Source of the DNA: Physcia stellaris
Lineage: Eukaryota > Ascomycota > Lecanoromycetes > Caliciales > Physciaceae
DNA: 64,000 nucleotides
NCBI GenBank assembly: GCA_018902385.1
Contig: JABSSW010000004.1
Span: 1,116,001 to 1,180,000, forward strand
Reading direction: 5' to 3'
Under the pieces are notes generated by a model that had not been told where the DNA came from, ran no database searches, and was given only the letters and a program-made list of their open reading frames with translations. A program made the position numbers and the translations under genes. Shown in pieces: positions 33,771-45,371 of the stretch. Position 1 is the first letter of the stretch; every line of letters begins with the position of its first letter.

Positions 33771-33804
33771 AACGCGCTCGCGGGGTAAATTATTCTTGTC
33801 ACAC
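33771..33804 (+). repeat. Left terminal inverted repeat of the AT-rich element
   Basis: Contains AACGCGCTCGCGGGGTAAAT then TATTCTTGTCACAC; pairs with the reverse complement of 35111-35145, with about three differences. Confidence 0.75.
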
Positions 33805-35110
33805 TAAGCGATTTTGGTGCGAAAACCGAAACATCGAAACACCAAACGAAGCCCCCAATACACTTATTTACACTCATTTAATGATCAATCATGCGCTCGT
33901 CATCGTTCAATATTTCATGCATACGATTTTTCATATCGTTCACTTGTTTGTTAATGAAATCGTACGATATCGACGTATCGGCGTCTCATATTGCGCAAGT
34001 TCGTCGTTTCAACGATTTTTCGTTTCAATGATTCGTGTTGAAGAGCTTCTGCTTGAAAAATTGAAAAACGAATTCGATTACGTTCAAATTCGAAAATTTC
34101 GAAAAATTAAAATAATAATTCAAATCTATTTTTTGCTTGTATTTTCGAACAATGTTGTTGTTTTCGATTATTTCGTGAGCAAAATCTTTGTTTTTTTTCA
34201 TAACAAATTTTTCATTTTTATTCAGTATCGATTTCACATGATTTTTCAGAATTTCGACGTATTTCTTGTGACTCATTTTGCCGTTGTTGTTATTCGTGAT
34301 GTATCAAATCAAAAACAATTTGTAATTGTAACTCATCATGACTCAAGCATGTAGTCGTTTCTTGTTCTGTTTTTTCGATTCGACTTGTTTCTGTATACAA
34401 TCGAAACAATAACGTTCATCAAATTTACGTATGATACGAAACTTGTTTTGAAATTTTAATTCGAAATGAATTTCGTCGATTCAGCGAACTCGTCGTCATT
34501 GAATTTTTTTTCAATGAATGTAAACTTGAGCAAATCGACGTCGTTTTGCTCGAATTTGCGAAATCAATCAGTTTTTCGTACAGACAATACATTTATGATA
34601 TTTCAAATTTTGCATCAAAACGCGAATCGTGTGAAAATGTACTTGATTTTTGTCAATGAAATTCGCTTTCGTGACGAGTTGTTGTCAACTAAAAGTTCGT
34701 TGATTGATGTCATCAGAATTAATAATTTTTTTCATTTTTTTGACATGATACGATTGAATTTTGAATTTGATTTCACGAGTTTTGATTTCGATGTATGAAT
34801 TTCACGACGTGCAGATTTTTTGCTTTTTGTTCTGAATTCTCAGCATCATCTGTTTTCAGCATTCGATATTCAGAACGACGTTTTACATTGAAAAATTCGA
34901 ACGCTCGTTGTTTGATGTGAACAAGTTCTGTTTTGATCAAATGCTCGACGTATGCAATGGCTCCTTGAACTTTAGCTTTTGTAAATGTAGAATATTCTTG
35001 ATTGAATTGACGAGCATCAATTTCTGGGGTATGAGCACGTTTCATGACGTTGTATGAGTGTGAAAAGTGGTATGTAATGGAGTTGATGCGGCCTAGTAAG
35101 CGAATTTTGG

Positions 35111-35145
35111 TGTGACAACAATTATTTACCCCGCGAGACGCGTTG
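35111..35145 (-). repeat. Right terminal inverted repeat of the AT-rich element
   Basis: On the plus strand reads GTGTGACAACAATTATTTAC then CCCGCGAGACGCGTT; reverse complement matches the left repeat. The outer limit and target duplication were not fixed. Confidence 0.72.
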
Positions 35146-36608
35146 AAGGACGCGTTTTGGTCTAACCACCTCAGGCTGGATTACGGAGGTATACTTTCTC
35201 CGGTCCGCGATGGAATACTTCAGCTCCGAAGACCTACTTGTTATCGGATTTAGTATAATTAAGTTCAACCATCTGAAAGGCTGCAAGGAATTCTTTATTC
35301 ATTCATGCTGTGTCCTCGTCTTCGATCTACAGCCTGTACTCCGTATCGAACATCGAGATCCTATCGTTATCGTCCGATAGATATATGCAAAGAAAGCTAA
35401 CCTTGGAGTCACGTGCGTGTGAAACGTCTCCAAACGGACTCCACCTCTGAGCTCACAGAACACAAAATCAGCCAGAATGATTCCAGTCGCTGAGGACGCC
35501 TGCTCTGTTGAGTCGGACCCTGGGGACGGTGGCAATTGGCACGAGAAAGTTAGGCGGAGTTAAGATATGAGTTTGATGCGCCTAATGCCCGACCAAATTT
35601 AATTAGTGATTTTAGCAATGTGTCCAAAGTAATATTCAGAACTTCTTGAAAGTCTTATCATCCGATAATATAAGATCATAACGTTTCAGATCATCCAAAT
35701 GCTTCACGGATTTCGACGACCAAACTACGAAGAGGCAAGCAGCCAAGATTATACACACGGTCTCAGTCTTTGGATGATGGTCTTGGCTTGTGAACATCCT
35801 GATAAGTTCTAGTACTTTCTCGACCGAAGTCTACTCAAGAGCACAGCATACTATGATTCTCTATGTCAGAACCAGGGCCCGCTAGCTGCATATTCTGATG
35901 ATCTTCTGGAGCGATAGCCCACGGGGTAGGTTGCGACGTCTGATCACTTAGCAGATTCTTACATGGCTATCGGAAGGTATGATAGCAAGTCGTGCAAAAT
36001 TTCAGTAACTATCATATTCGGACCTCTGCTTACCGACTTGGCAGAAATAAAAGACATGGAAAGTAATCGTGTCGTTCTCATTGCCCTGATTCCGGCGCAA
36101 CATCTGGGCTGGTGCGATGAGAGTTCAGGTGATCATATCCGGGTTGCATAAGTGCACCATATCAGGCTAAGGAATAGGTATTCGGCCAGGCTAATACTGT
36201 AGATACTATTTACTATGAATGGATGTTAATAGCCCAATGATGAATACCTAGTTGTCGAATGAGCAAAAATTCTGATATCACGAACCTGCGAGTCAAGATT
36301 CTAGAAAGTTCTCGGAGTATCCTCGATGGTATAAGAGAGAAAGGAGAAAAAGTGGAGAGACAACACGCGTCGGGTCTGTTGACATCTTTCTCGTCAACAC
36401 CCGCCCGGTGTTAGACACATCATGGACTATTCTGGAAATGGAATCTTAAGCCCCAAGTCCAATCAACACGTACCCGCGGCTGTTGCTAAGGCTACAAGGT
36501 TTTCAGCCTCTACAAATAAAGCTCGATTGTACCTACCCATTCACGTTTATGAATGGTCTCCGTATTTTTGATAATTAGCACAAGCTTGAGTGGGCGGGTA
36601 GTGCTACA
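35146..36608. other. Gene-poor spacer
   Basis: About 1.46 kb with no supported coding region. A small inverted repeat (TGTTGAC / GTCAACA) lies at 36377-36399. Confidence 0.45.
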
Positions 36609-38954
36609 ATGACGAAATACATGAGCAAGCAGCAGATCGATGATGCTGGTTCTAGAAAGCGCAAAGAAGACAACTACCTGGCTAAAAAACGCAATAAGAG
36701 CATCAGCACTGAGTTCAACAGTAGAGGAATCAACGATGCTAAGCACCCAACAGAGGCAACGAAAACATTGACAATACCTACCCAGACTGCCCCTGAAGTC
36801 CCAAACCCCGGTTCCGATCGAGGAGAACTGGGATTTGTCTTGCAGGATGCAAACATTCCATTCAAAACACAACTTCGGATAGTCACAACTGTGCAATTTT
36901 GGCTTGAGGAGGCTCTCTTTGACTTCTTCCAGAAATGGCTTCCAAACATCTTAGGAGCGAAAGGCATAGATATGCCAGAAAAAGTCGAACTGACAGAATG
37001 GACCAATGTAGTGGGCAAAGAAATCAAGTCTTTACCGAAGGCGGCAACTCAGCGAATCTCGGGTACCAGTCTTACACAAGAGCTTACTGCAACGTACCAG
37101 CTGAGGAATGTTGCTCTTAAGCGACAACAGCTCAGTCCAGCACAATTATTAGAGCTTCTTAGCGCTGCTTCAAACCTCGTGACTATCATTAAAGACGACA
37201 ATAAGATAGCTTTGCTTGAGGGACTAAGAAATGAAATCAATGGCGGCAGTCAGCTTATTCACAAAAAGCAAGGAGAAGTCAAGAGTGCTCTAGTCCGAGA
37301 CCTAGCCGCCTTAGAAGCCGGGATCACTGAGCTTACTGCACTGAAGCAAAAGTGTATCCAGGCTGCCAAAGCTGCGTGCGAGGAAAATCACAAAGATTGG
37401 GGTGCAGCACTCATAGGCATACTGGATGGTGACAAAAATGGCTCGACCATAACAAGACCTCTGAAAATCGACGACATTGTAGAGCCCTCCATAACTACAG
37501 AAGCTCAGCAGGGCTTGGCGCTCCAGCTCATCACACCCCCGAGTAGTAATGGTCTCTCCATGAAGGCCATCGAGAAAGATGATAATAAAATGACGCCTCG
37601 CAACAGATCTAACCAGACTGCCGCCAATCATACTGCACATAGGTTTGAAGAGAAGGATCCATTAGAAGGTCGATATAAGGCCGGAGGACCTACACATAGT
37701 ATCTTGTCTGCTCTGAGAACAGTTTATTACACCGAGGATACGGACAGTGCGCACCATCCAATCCATGCTCACGGAAACACAACTTCTCCGCCTCAACTTT
37801 CGTCATGGTGTAAAGATCTTGAAGAAGCTTTGAAAGCCAGTCAGACAGAGAATAACTCGTCCACTCGGAAAGCGCATGAAGCCACAACTACAAGCCGAGC
37901 GCATCTGCAGTCCTGGGATACAACTGGGATTAGACGACGTGCCGAAGCCACTGAACAGACAGCCGTATCTAGAGCCGCTGCCGATGCTTTACTAGGTAAA
38001 TCATCAGTCATTGCAGTAGATGCAGTGAATTCGCTCGAGGAGAATCGAACTTCTAAGCCCCCTCTGTTCAAATTTACTCCGGCCTCGACCAACGCCCTTC
38101 CCCCATCTAAACTTCCAACCCAGGGTTATCCAACATCTGGCGTACGATTTGGCGGTTCCGGAGATCACCATCCCATTGCATCAAGTCCGTACTTCTTCAA
38201 CGCCTCGGGAAACACCGTCAATGCGCTTCCAAAGGATGCAACAAAAACAATGGATGAGAAAGTTCAGACAGCACATCTTTTTACATCCCACGACCAACCA
38301 GTGAGCACGGTAACTAGCAGTAACGGGAGCAAGGCGCCGCACGTCCCCTTCGACTTCAAAGCCTTGATCCCCTCTGATTCTCCACCATCTAGACCCTTCA
38401 CCTTCGAACCGTCTTCAAACCATACCTCCTCACCACTCAATCCCTTCATCACCCCTCAAGGCACCTCTTCACCGACTAACTCTTCGGCCCCAACCAGCAC
38501 CACCCTCCCGTTCCGCCCTGGGCTCTTCACCAAGGAGCCATCACCAATTCTCAGTGACCTTGGCCCATGTACAGGTACCAATGTAGTACCTTTCACGTCA
38601 TTATCATTCGTGGAGCAATCATTCCCGAATCCTCTGCGGCATGAGCAGCTAAGTACGCAAAGCATCACTTTCATGCTGGGGTATCGGGATTGGAGCTTTG
38701 AGGTATGTATCACAATCCATACTACACTACGCTAGTGACTGTAACCACTGTCGACAAAGATTGCTATGACTCTTTCTATAGTCTTTTGTCTGTTTATGAG
38801 ACAATCCGGGTTGATGCTGACTGATGCGTAGGAGCTACGCTTGGCGGACTATGAGCGCGGTTATGGCATCAAAGCACCAGCGACAAAGCAGAGAGAGATA
38901 AAAGCAAAACCGGCAACCAAATTCGAGAAGTTAGAGGAGGAAGGACCGGAATAG
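36609..38954 (+). CDS. Unknown protein with conserved N-terminal helical domain and nucleoporin-like tail
   Basis: Exon 1 (36609-38702, 698 codons) and exon 2 (38832-38954) are joined in phase by a 129-bp GT-AG intron. The start is lysine-rich (KRKEDNYLAKKRNKS). Residues ~75-280 look folded and mostly helical (VQFWLEEALFDFFQKWLPNI, LTQELTATYQLRNVALKRQQ, LRNEINGGSQLIHKK). The rest is Ser/Thr/Pro-rich with scattered FG-poor Phe motifs (PLFKFTPAS, SRPFTFEPS, NPFITPQ, LPFRPGLF). The end, SITFMLGYRDWSFEELRLADYERG across the splice site, resembles a short motif (SxEELRxxDY) found in Nup98/Nup145-type proteins. That suggests nuclear-pore or nuclear-envelope association, but only as a hint. I know the fold only as an uncharacterised fungal family. 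Confidence 0.72.
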
Positions 38955-40335
38955 AAGCGCAGAACAAATCTTGGCTACCAGGCCAGTGGCCTAAGCTGCA
39001 CTAGACACCATCATCCCATGATGAAGAGCGGGAAAGGGCTGGCTGCTGACTCGTGGACCGAGCTACGGTTTCGATGTATGATGTCAATTGATGTTGTTTC
39101 GTCCTAGTATTGAGGCGGCGTGAGTTACTTCCACATTCTTCGTCAGAACTCTGCGTTTGACATCCGAACCTTTGGGCCAGAAACTAGATTCCAGAGCACA
39201 AAGCATATTGCCGGCGTCTGCAAAAAGCTCATACAGACAAAGTGCCCAGGACGGCGGCAACCCGTCAAGGTGGAAGCAGAAGGGGAAGTCTACCTTATCC
39301 CATCATCATGATCCGGTGTGAAGTTATTATCAGCAGAAGTCCATATCGGGATAGCATGATCATGGGCTTGGCGCACATTATGAGAGTAAAGTATACTTCA
39401 GACATCTCCGCCTCCTTCGTATATATTCGCTCTTCAGATCACTTGTTCTTGTTTCTATTACTTACTACTCCTACTATTAGCCAGACAAGGTCCCTTATAT
39501 AATTCTGGTCTCTATCGTGACGCGGGATATAAAATCCACGCTCGCAGGCGGTCAGCGAATGGAAAGAAACAAGGCCGCCCTCCCAAATCCATGACGGTCC
39601 TGCCTCCAGCTCGACTCGTGACGGGTGATACCTTCAGCTCAAAATCTTCCTTAATCAGCAGTGAAGGTGGTTCACTGTCTCTAGTATAGCACGATATCAT
39701 GTCCGGGGTTCTGCGAGACTCCTTAACGCCCGGCCAAACCCCTACTCCGATAAGTAGGTTGCTTATTGGGGTACGCCAGTAAAATCATATGACTCTTCTT
39801 TCCAAATGTGAAGTCGACCAATCATAGCTTGCTTGTGGAACAACCGTGCAACCTTGTGATGAGGCCTCCGGAAAACCAGATCACTTACACCAGGATCTTT
39901 TTCAATAGCGACTTTCTGCCACTGCATCGTTGAACCTCTTTCCTTTGTGTACGGTCGAGCTTGATGCGGTTGAGCTTCATGAACCTGCGTTAGACTTAAT
40001 CAGAAATCGCAATATTTTGAGAAGCAGTTGCGTAAGACGTCATTCAGTGACGCACTTCAGACTTGATCACAAGACTGACCGCTGACTTACATACAGTGAT
40101 ACGAAGTTAGTCATGTCTTGGCCCTGTAGCCGATCGCCGTCTTATGATACGTGAAGTGATAGGCTGAGAGACATTGCTTGGCAAGTAAGATGCATATGCA
40201 TCTCGACCACTTTGGTTCCCTCATTACTATTAATATGAGGGAAATCCCAACCTGGACATAATTTGGATCGCTCAGGAGGGCTACTGACTTTATACTAGGT
40301 TTACAAGTCTAATACAATCTACAACCGAAACATAG
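38955..40335. other. Gene-poor spacer
   Basis: About 1.4 kb without a supported gene, repeat or transposase motif. Confidence 0.45.
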
Positions 40336-42818
40336 ATGGATGCTCCAAAACCTAGTATCCTACACTCATTGCTGACGAAATACGCCCTTGGCAAAGTCCC
40401 AGGAGGGGAGCCACCGCAACCCGAATCTGCCTGTGACGTGGGATATACCGGGACAGTTCGATGCGAAGTATGCATGAATATCACCTACGACAGCATTTGC
40501 TCCAGAGACATCTTCGAGTTCTCCATGAATCCGAAGACCTTCATGTTTGGAAATATAGGAGATTTGGCCGAGAGGACTAGCCGTGGATGTTGTCTCTGCG
40601 GCCTACTTCTACGACATATACTCGATTGCGCTACTAGCGAAGTCCAACAATCAATGTTAACATACATCGAGAAGATAGGTATGAGACTGTATCTTGGAAA
40701 ATTGACGCTTCATTATTGGATCGGCAAGGTCGAAGTCAGATTAAGTGATGTGAAAGCGCATCCCCTCAAGCTGCTCGATCATTATGAGGGTCAGCCGGAA
40801 AAAGCTTTCCCCATCTACGACCAAGCTGCTACAAGTGAACGTGAGAATCCCATTGATAAAATCTTGATGATGAAGCCTAATTCATGGCTACAGTTCCATA
40901 CTTAGCAATTCCCAATCCGGATCCTGCTGATGCTTTAGAATTAACCCAGTGGTGGTTTCAGAACTGCAAATCAAATCACGATAGCTGTTTCCAGAATCGG
41001 ACCGAAGCCCCAAAACAGCTTCCTTCACGATTACTGGACCTCACGTCTTCTAGTCATATACGTCTTGTCAGTACTAATAATTCTGGGTACTTCGATAATT
41101 ATGCAACAATGAGTCACCGCTGGGGCCAAAAAGAAGATATGCCAATGTTGACCCAAGATACTATACTAAGGCTACAATCCGGGATAGACTACAAGACTCT
41201 GCCGGCCGCCTACCGAGACGCAATCGTGGTAGCGAAACGGCTTGGCATAAATTTCTTGTGGATTGACAGTCTCTGCATCATACAGCCCACGGATGAAGAC
41301 CGAAGCGATTGGGAACGCGAAGGTGTCCGAATGAGTGACATTTACACTAACTCTCTGCTGACGATCGCTGCAGAGACAGGCCTAGCCACTGCAGGGTTTT
41401 CAGGCAACAGACCAACGAATTCCTTGAACACGAAACCCGTACCCCTATTTGCCCAACCTGTACAAAGTCCATATAGTTTCCTGAATAAGACGTCTGGTAA
41501 TGATCCATGCTGGTTTCCATTCGTACATTGTACTATGCCTTCATGGCTCCATCACGTCCAAGACTCTCCTCTGAGTTCCAGAGCTTGGGTCCTCCAAGAG
41601 CGATTGTTGTCGGTATGCATACTACATTGTACTTTCCAGGGGCTTTTCTGGGAATGTGCTGAATTGCAAGCCTCGGAGTACGAATGGTTCGGGCGAGGTT
41701 ATGACCACTCGTATATAAATCAAGGCTTGCGAAGTATGAGGACACTGCCGGCTGATAACGAAAGGTTCCTGTGCGGATCTTATTGGCGAGACATCGTACA
41801 ACGCTTCAGTAGATCAGGTATCAGCTACTCCAGCGACAGACTGCCTGCCCTGGCAGGAGTGGCGAAATTCATTGCGAGCCGGTCCCGGAGTTATTATATT
41901 GCTGGGCACTGGCAATGCACACTGATCAGCAGCTTGCTCTGGTACAGGATGGATCATGATCAGGAAGAAAACTGGCCTATCCATACCCATCGTAATCCAG
42001 GAGCACCGTCCTGGTCATGGGCCTCTACGACCGGACCAGTTCAATTCACGCCACTGGAAACTCAGGACTTTCCAGGCAGGAGACCGAGCTCCATAACTTG
42101 GAAGGCTGTCATTGTAAGCGTCGTCACTGACCATAATCCCACTAACGAATTTGGATGGCTCAAGTCATGCTCAATGAGGATCCGCGGCCGCATCCGAGAA
42201 TCCTCCCGCCACCGCTGCCTTCCAGAGCTAGAACTAGAGAAGCGAATGGCTTCCAAAAATATGTGGCAGGGCAATTTGCCAGCGATACAACATGGTGAAG
42301 GCCACATTTACAAAGAGGTGGATATGTCTACATGTGTTGACTATCGGCTTCAACAACCAAATGCGGGGAACGAGGCGTTCGACTGGACCGACCCTCGTAC
42401 AACGGTCGAATTTGTAGATAACCAGATTGGACCATACGATATGGATGATAACCTACAGCAAAAAATTGCTGATGCCAACAATGAGATTCGGAAAACATCT
42501 CGCTTGGTCGCCAGTGACTCCCATGGGCAAACATACAAATTACCAGTTTGGATAGGCCATGAAGTCACCAAAAAGCCTTTGGCAGGACCAAAACCACCTG
42601 TACTGGTGACTTACGATATTCTCCCTCCTCCGACTCCAAGCGACCTCGAAAATCGCATCAGACTCTTGGAGATATTCAAGGCTGAGGACTGGGTGGAAGG
42701 ATTGGTTTTATTACGTGGAGAAGAGAGAAATGACAGTTACCAGAGAGTCGGTTTTTTCAGAACAAAGGACTTGGATGCTTTCGAGGGTGCAGATGAGTGT
42801 TACGTTGACGTTAATTGA
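40336..42818 (+). CDS. HET-domain protein (heterokaryon incompatibility type, 809 aa)
   Basis: HET-domain proteins act in non-self recognition and regulated cell death after hyphal fusion. Two exons: 40336-40840 and 40894-42818. The 53-bp intron has donor GTGAGA, a CTAAT branch and acceptor CAG, and joins ATSE to LPYLAIPNPD in phase, so what looks like two overlapping frames is one gene. The N-terminus carries a Cys-rich block (CEVCMNITYDSICSRDIF, GCCLCGLLLRHIL) usual before HET domains. The HET core is complete: YATMSHRWGQ, LPAAYRDAIVVAKRLGINFL, WIDSLCIIQPTDEDRSDWE, MSDIYTNSLLTIAAE, then SSRAWVLQERLLS and PSWSWAS. No NACHT, WD or ankyrin module follows. The allelic partner, if any, is unknown. 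Confidence 0.92.
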
Positions 42819-44005
42819 GGACTTGCAGGAAAGAATAATCAAGGGAAGGGGGTAAGAGTACGAGATATATTCCTACCCTATCGGAGCTAATTACCGTATC
42901 AATCATGACCATATTCACAGGAGGCCTCGAACTTCATATCCAATCACGCAAACTTTCAGTCATGCTATTTTCTTCAGGAGGAACTATACACGAAAATGAC
43001 AAACGAGTCAATCATGCAGACCCCCAACAACAGGAAGTCAACGTACTCCGATTGGGCCTATTACACTGTGATACAATCCTCCTGCCATTGCTCTAATCTT
43101 CCCACTTGTCTCTCATGATTTCCATGTTTTGACCGTATCTAGTCTTTTTCTATGATTACATACGCCTACGTTAGACCGCCAGACGAAAGATTAATCCAAA
43201 ACATTGAGAATAGCATAGCTAGGAATTGAATAATCGAGTATGAATTTGCATTCCTTGTCGCCGCTGATTGTGTATTATAATACTGCTCTATCATAGGGTA
43301 GTCTTCTCTTAGACCTTTCTCTTATCCAAAACGTTCAATCTTCATGATAATATCAAATCGCGTGGTCCAGACTCAATCAAAACCACACATCCCAGTAAGA
43401 GATAGATCTCCAAAGACCCGATGGCTTACTGTGAAAACGAGGATGCTGGCTGCAGGGATGCAGTCGGCCTTAGCATAAGGACATACGAAAATATTTCGAG
43501 TCGACTAAAGTTTCCATTAGAATCATGATAGACCGGAAAAAAGTTTAATCGATTCCGCTCGCGTTTTCTTTCAAAGTCGATGAATTCAATCAATATTTAA
43601 TTCACTTTTTGATGGCGGACTGATAATGATGCTTTACATTTTTTATCTTTTCGCTGATGGAATTGTATCTGCTTCGATCCATGAGATATAGTAGTCAGAT
43701 CGTTGAAAGGAAGGATATCGAGCATGTGTAGAAGGATGTTGCTGGTTTTGAAGGTATGGAAAAGAGATTTCTGTGAGAGATATTCTTGGATGCGAAGATA
43801 CCGCTACTGGTTAAGCGATTCTATGGGAAAACTTTTACTCTAAACACACGCTATTATGAGATCTTATGCTCGATCTCCATAAAGTCGGACCTATACTGAA
43901 GCTACCTTCAAATTTCGGTGAGCTGGTCCCTCTGATCAGCTCCCCATATATGAAATATTTCATCGGTCCTGATCGCCTGCCTTACTTCTCCCCACCAAAT
44001 CTTCT
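42819..44005. other. Gene-poor spacer
   Basis: About 1.2 kb with no supported gene. Slightly AT-rich around 43500-43700. Confidence 0.4.
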
Positions 44006-44130
44006 TATCCCCTACCTCGTCCGTCGGGCAGCACCCCGGATATGCACCATACTTTCGCTCATACTGCGGGTTAGATATAACCAAAAGTTTGGTTCAATTC
44101 CGGGGTGCTGCCAAACGGAGGTAGGGGATA
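44006..44130. repeat. Long imperfect inverted repeat (hairpin or small MITE-like element)
   Basis: The left arm (44006-44040) begins TATCCCCTACCTC and ends GGCAGCACCCCGGA; the right arm (44099-44130) is its reverse complement with a few mismatches and a small gap. The loop is about 58 bp and itself contains GGTTAgatATAACC-like symmetry. It has no coding capacity. It lies about 380 bp before the F-box-like gene. Confidence 0.7.
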
Positions 44131-44511
44131 CTCACACAAAAAAAGCCCCAGAGATCGACACCTCCCCAAAAACCTGCATCTCGACCTTGGACACACTAAG
44201 AGTCACTAATACTATACAAGGGGAAGAAAAGCTCGCCTTGCAACAGCTCCAAAGCCCAAGATCAAGCCCCATCTCCCCCAGCAAGCGCAAGGACTTGAAC
44301 AGTTCGTTCCGAATTCTGTACTTGTCTGAGGGACCAGCTTTTGTTGAATCCCAACACCCGTCCCAACAAACGTTAGGGCGCCACATCCTGCAAATATCGG
44401 ATGTTTTCGGAACCATTAACATTAATGATTCCAGTTTAAGAGACACTCCACAGCCATCAATCCTTCCTCGCAAGACAGCCCCATTGCCCCAACTCCCCAA
44501 TCTCGGAAGCA

Positions 44512-45195
44512 ATGCCAGGCCTCCTAGACCTCCCCCTCGAGCTCCGCAACCTCATCTACTCCCATCTCCCAAGGACATGGCGCTTCACCGACGTCCCCGC
44601 CATGGACCCATGGTCAGAAAATGAAAATGAAAATCATCCCACGATCGCAGATCACCTGGAATACTCCTTCTCCCCCGCCATCCTCCGCGTGAACAAACAG
44701 ATCTCCGCCGAGGCGCACCAAGCGCTCTACGCCCGTAACGTATTCTATTTCGAGCTCGTCGGCGGCCGACCGTCATATGCCCCGATGCTTCTGGAATGGC
44801 CTGCCCTCCATCACCTCCGGAACGTCAACATCCAGTTCTGGGAAGTTGGCGGCGAGGAGTTCGATGCGCGCGTGCTTCGTCGTCAGCTCGAGGAAATTTG
44901 CGCCGTACTGTCTCTAGCGCCGTCTTTGGAGCGAGTGATCATCGCGCTCTACGATTGGCGACGGTTTGGCACCGGCGATACGTTTGCGGAACTGCTGGAA
45001 AGGCGCCGGAAGGATTGGCGCGCGGTCTTGGAACCCTTGGCTTCGTTGCCGGAACAACTTACTTGGGAGCTGGAGACGCCCATCGTGGTTGCCTGGGATC
45101 TCAAGGGGGATGGAGGGAGGATCGTCGCTGAGGCGGTTGGGAAGTGCGTTGCGGATATCATGGGACGCAGAGGTGCGGAGAAGAAAGAGTTGTAG
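44512..45195 (+). CDS. F-box-like protein (227 aa)
   Basis: Single exon. It begins with MPGLLDLPLELRNLIYSHLP, the degenerate F-box start common in filamentous ascomycetes; this motif recruits SKP1 of SCF ubiquitin ligases. After it come SPAILRVNKQISAEAHQALY and a block (LLEWPALHHLRNVNIQFWE, LAPSLERVIIALYDW) typical of the family. No WD40 or LRR partner domain is obvious, so a substrate cannot be named. The last codons and stop (KKEL) lie inside the first copy of a 74-bp tandem repeat. Confidence 0.8.
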   Translation: MPGLLDLPLELRNLIYSHLPRTWRFTDVPAMDPWSENENENHPTIADHLEYSFSPAILRVNKQISAEAHQALYARNVFYFELVGGRPSYAPMLLEWPALHHLRNVNIQFWEVGGEEFDARVLRRQLEEICAVLSLAPSLERVIIALYDWRRFGTGDTFAELLERRRKDWRAVLEPLASLPEQLTWELETPIVVAWDLKGDGGRIVAEAVGKCVADIMGRRGAEKKEL

Positions 45196-45371
45196 GGGAT
45201 TTTAACGTCTATGATAGAATTGAATCAAGTACGGATGAGGGCTCTTTGCTGCAGAGCAAAGAGTTGTAGAGATTCTAACCTCTATGATAAAATGGAATGA
45301 AGGACGGATGAGGGCTCATTGCTCCAGTCCGCTAATCAAATACCGATGAGTGCTCTTTACTCCAGGTCCGC
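45184..45371 (+). repeat. 74-bp tandem repeat overlapping the F-box gene stop
   Basis: Copy 1 starts at 45184 with AAAGAGTTGTAG (containing the gene's stop codon); copy 2 starts at 45258 with the same 12 bases; a partial third copy runs from about 45334. Shared internal words are TCTATGATA and GGATGAGGGCTC. Divergence is modest. Confidence 0.75.

Larger units (their letters stand above)
33771..35145 (-). mobile_element. Mariner/Tc1-type DNA transposon, AT-converted (RIP-like) relic
   Basis: A 1.37-kb block whose interior is strongly AT-rich while the flanks are not, bounded by matching inverted repeats. On the minus strand the right part encodes a diverged N-terminus (TPEIDARQFNQEYSTFTKAK, FEFFNVKRRSEYRMLK) and the left part a diverged catalytic C-terminus (NGKMSHKKYVEILKNHV, NIVRKYKQKIDLNYYFN). 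These line up with the common fungal mariner-like transposase, in which the second block usually reads like EEDGDSGHG...SSPDLSPIENCW. Here acidic and glycine codons have become Lys, Asn and Glu, and Pro/Ser codons Phe or Leu, i.e. G-to-A and C-to-T changes. Many stops occur in all frames; it is dead. C residues that remain are often in CpG. Confidence 0.82.

Noticed and set aside
36377-36399. TGTTGAC/GTCAACA inverted repeat as a possible element end
   Set aside because: Only 7-bp arms and no partner copy or coding sequence nearby; chance is likely.
40841-40905. Two separate overlapping genes at the HET locus
   Set aside because: A strong 53-bp intron with donor, branch and acceptor joins them in phase into one protein.
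43866-44624. Long plus-strand frame crossing into the F-box gene in another frame
   Set aside because: Low-complexity, no domain, and it runs through the inverted repeat; probably a chance open frame.
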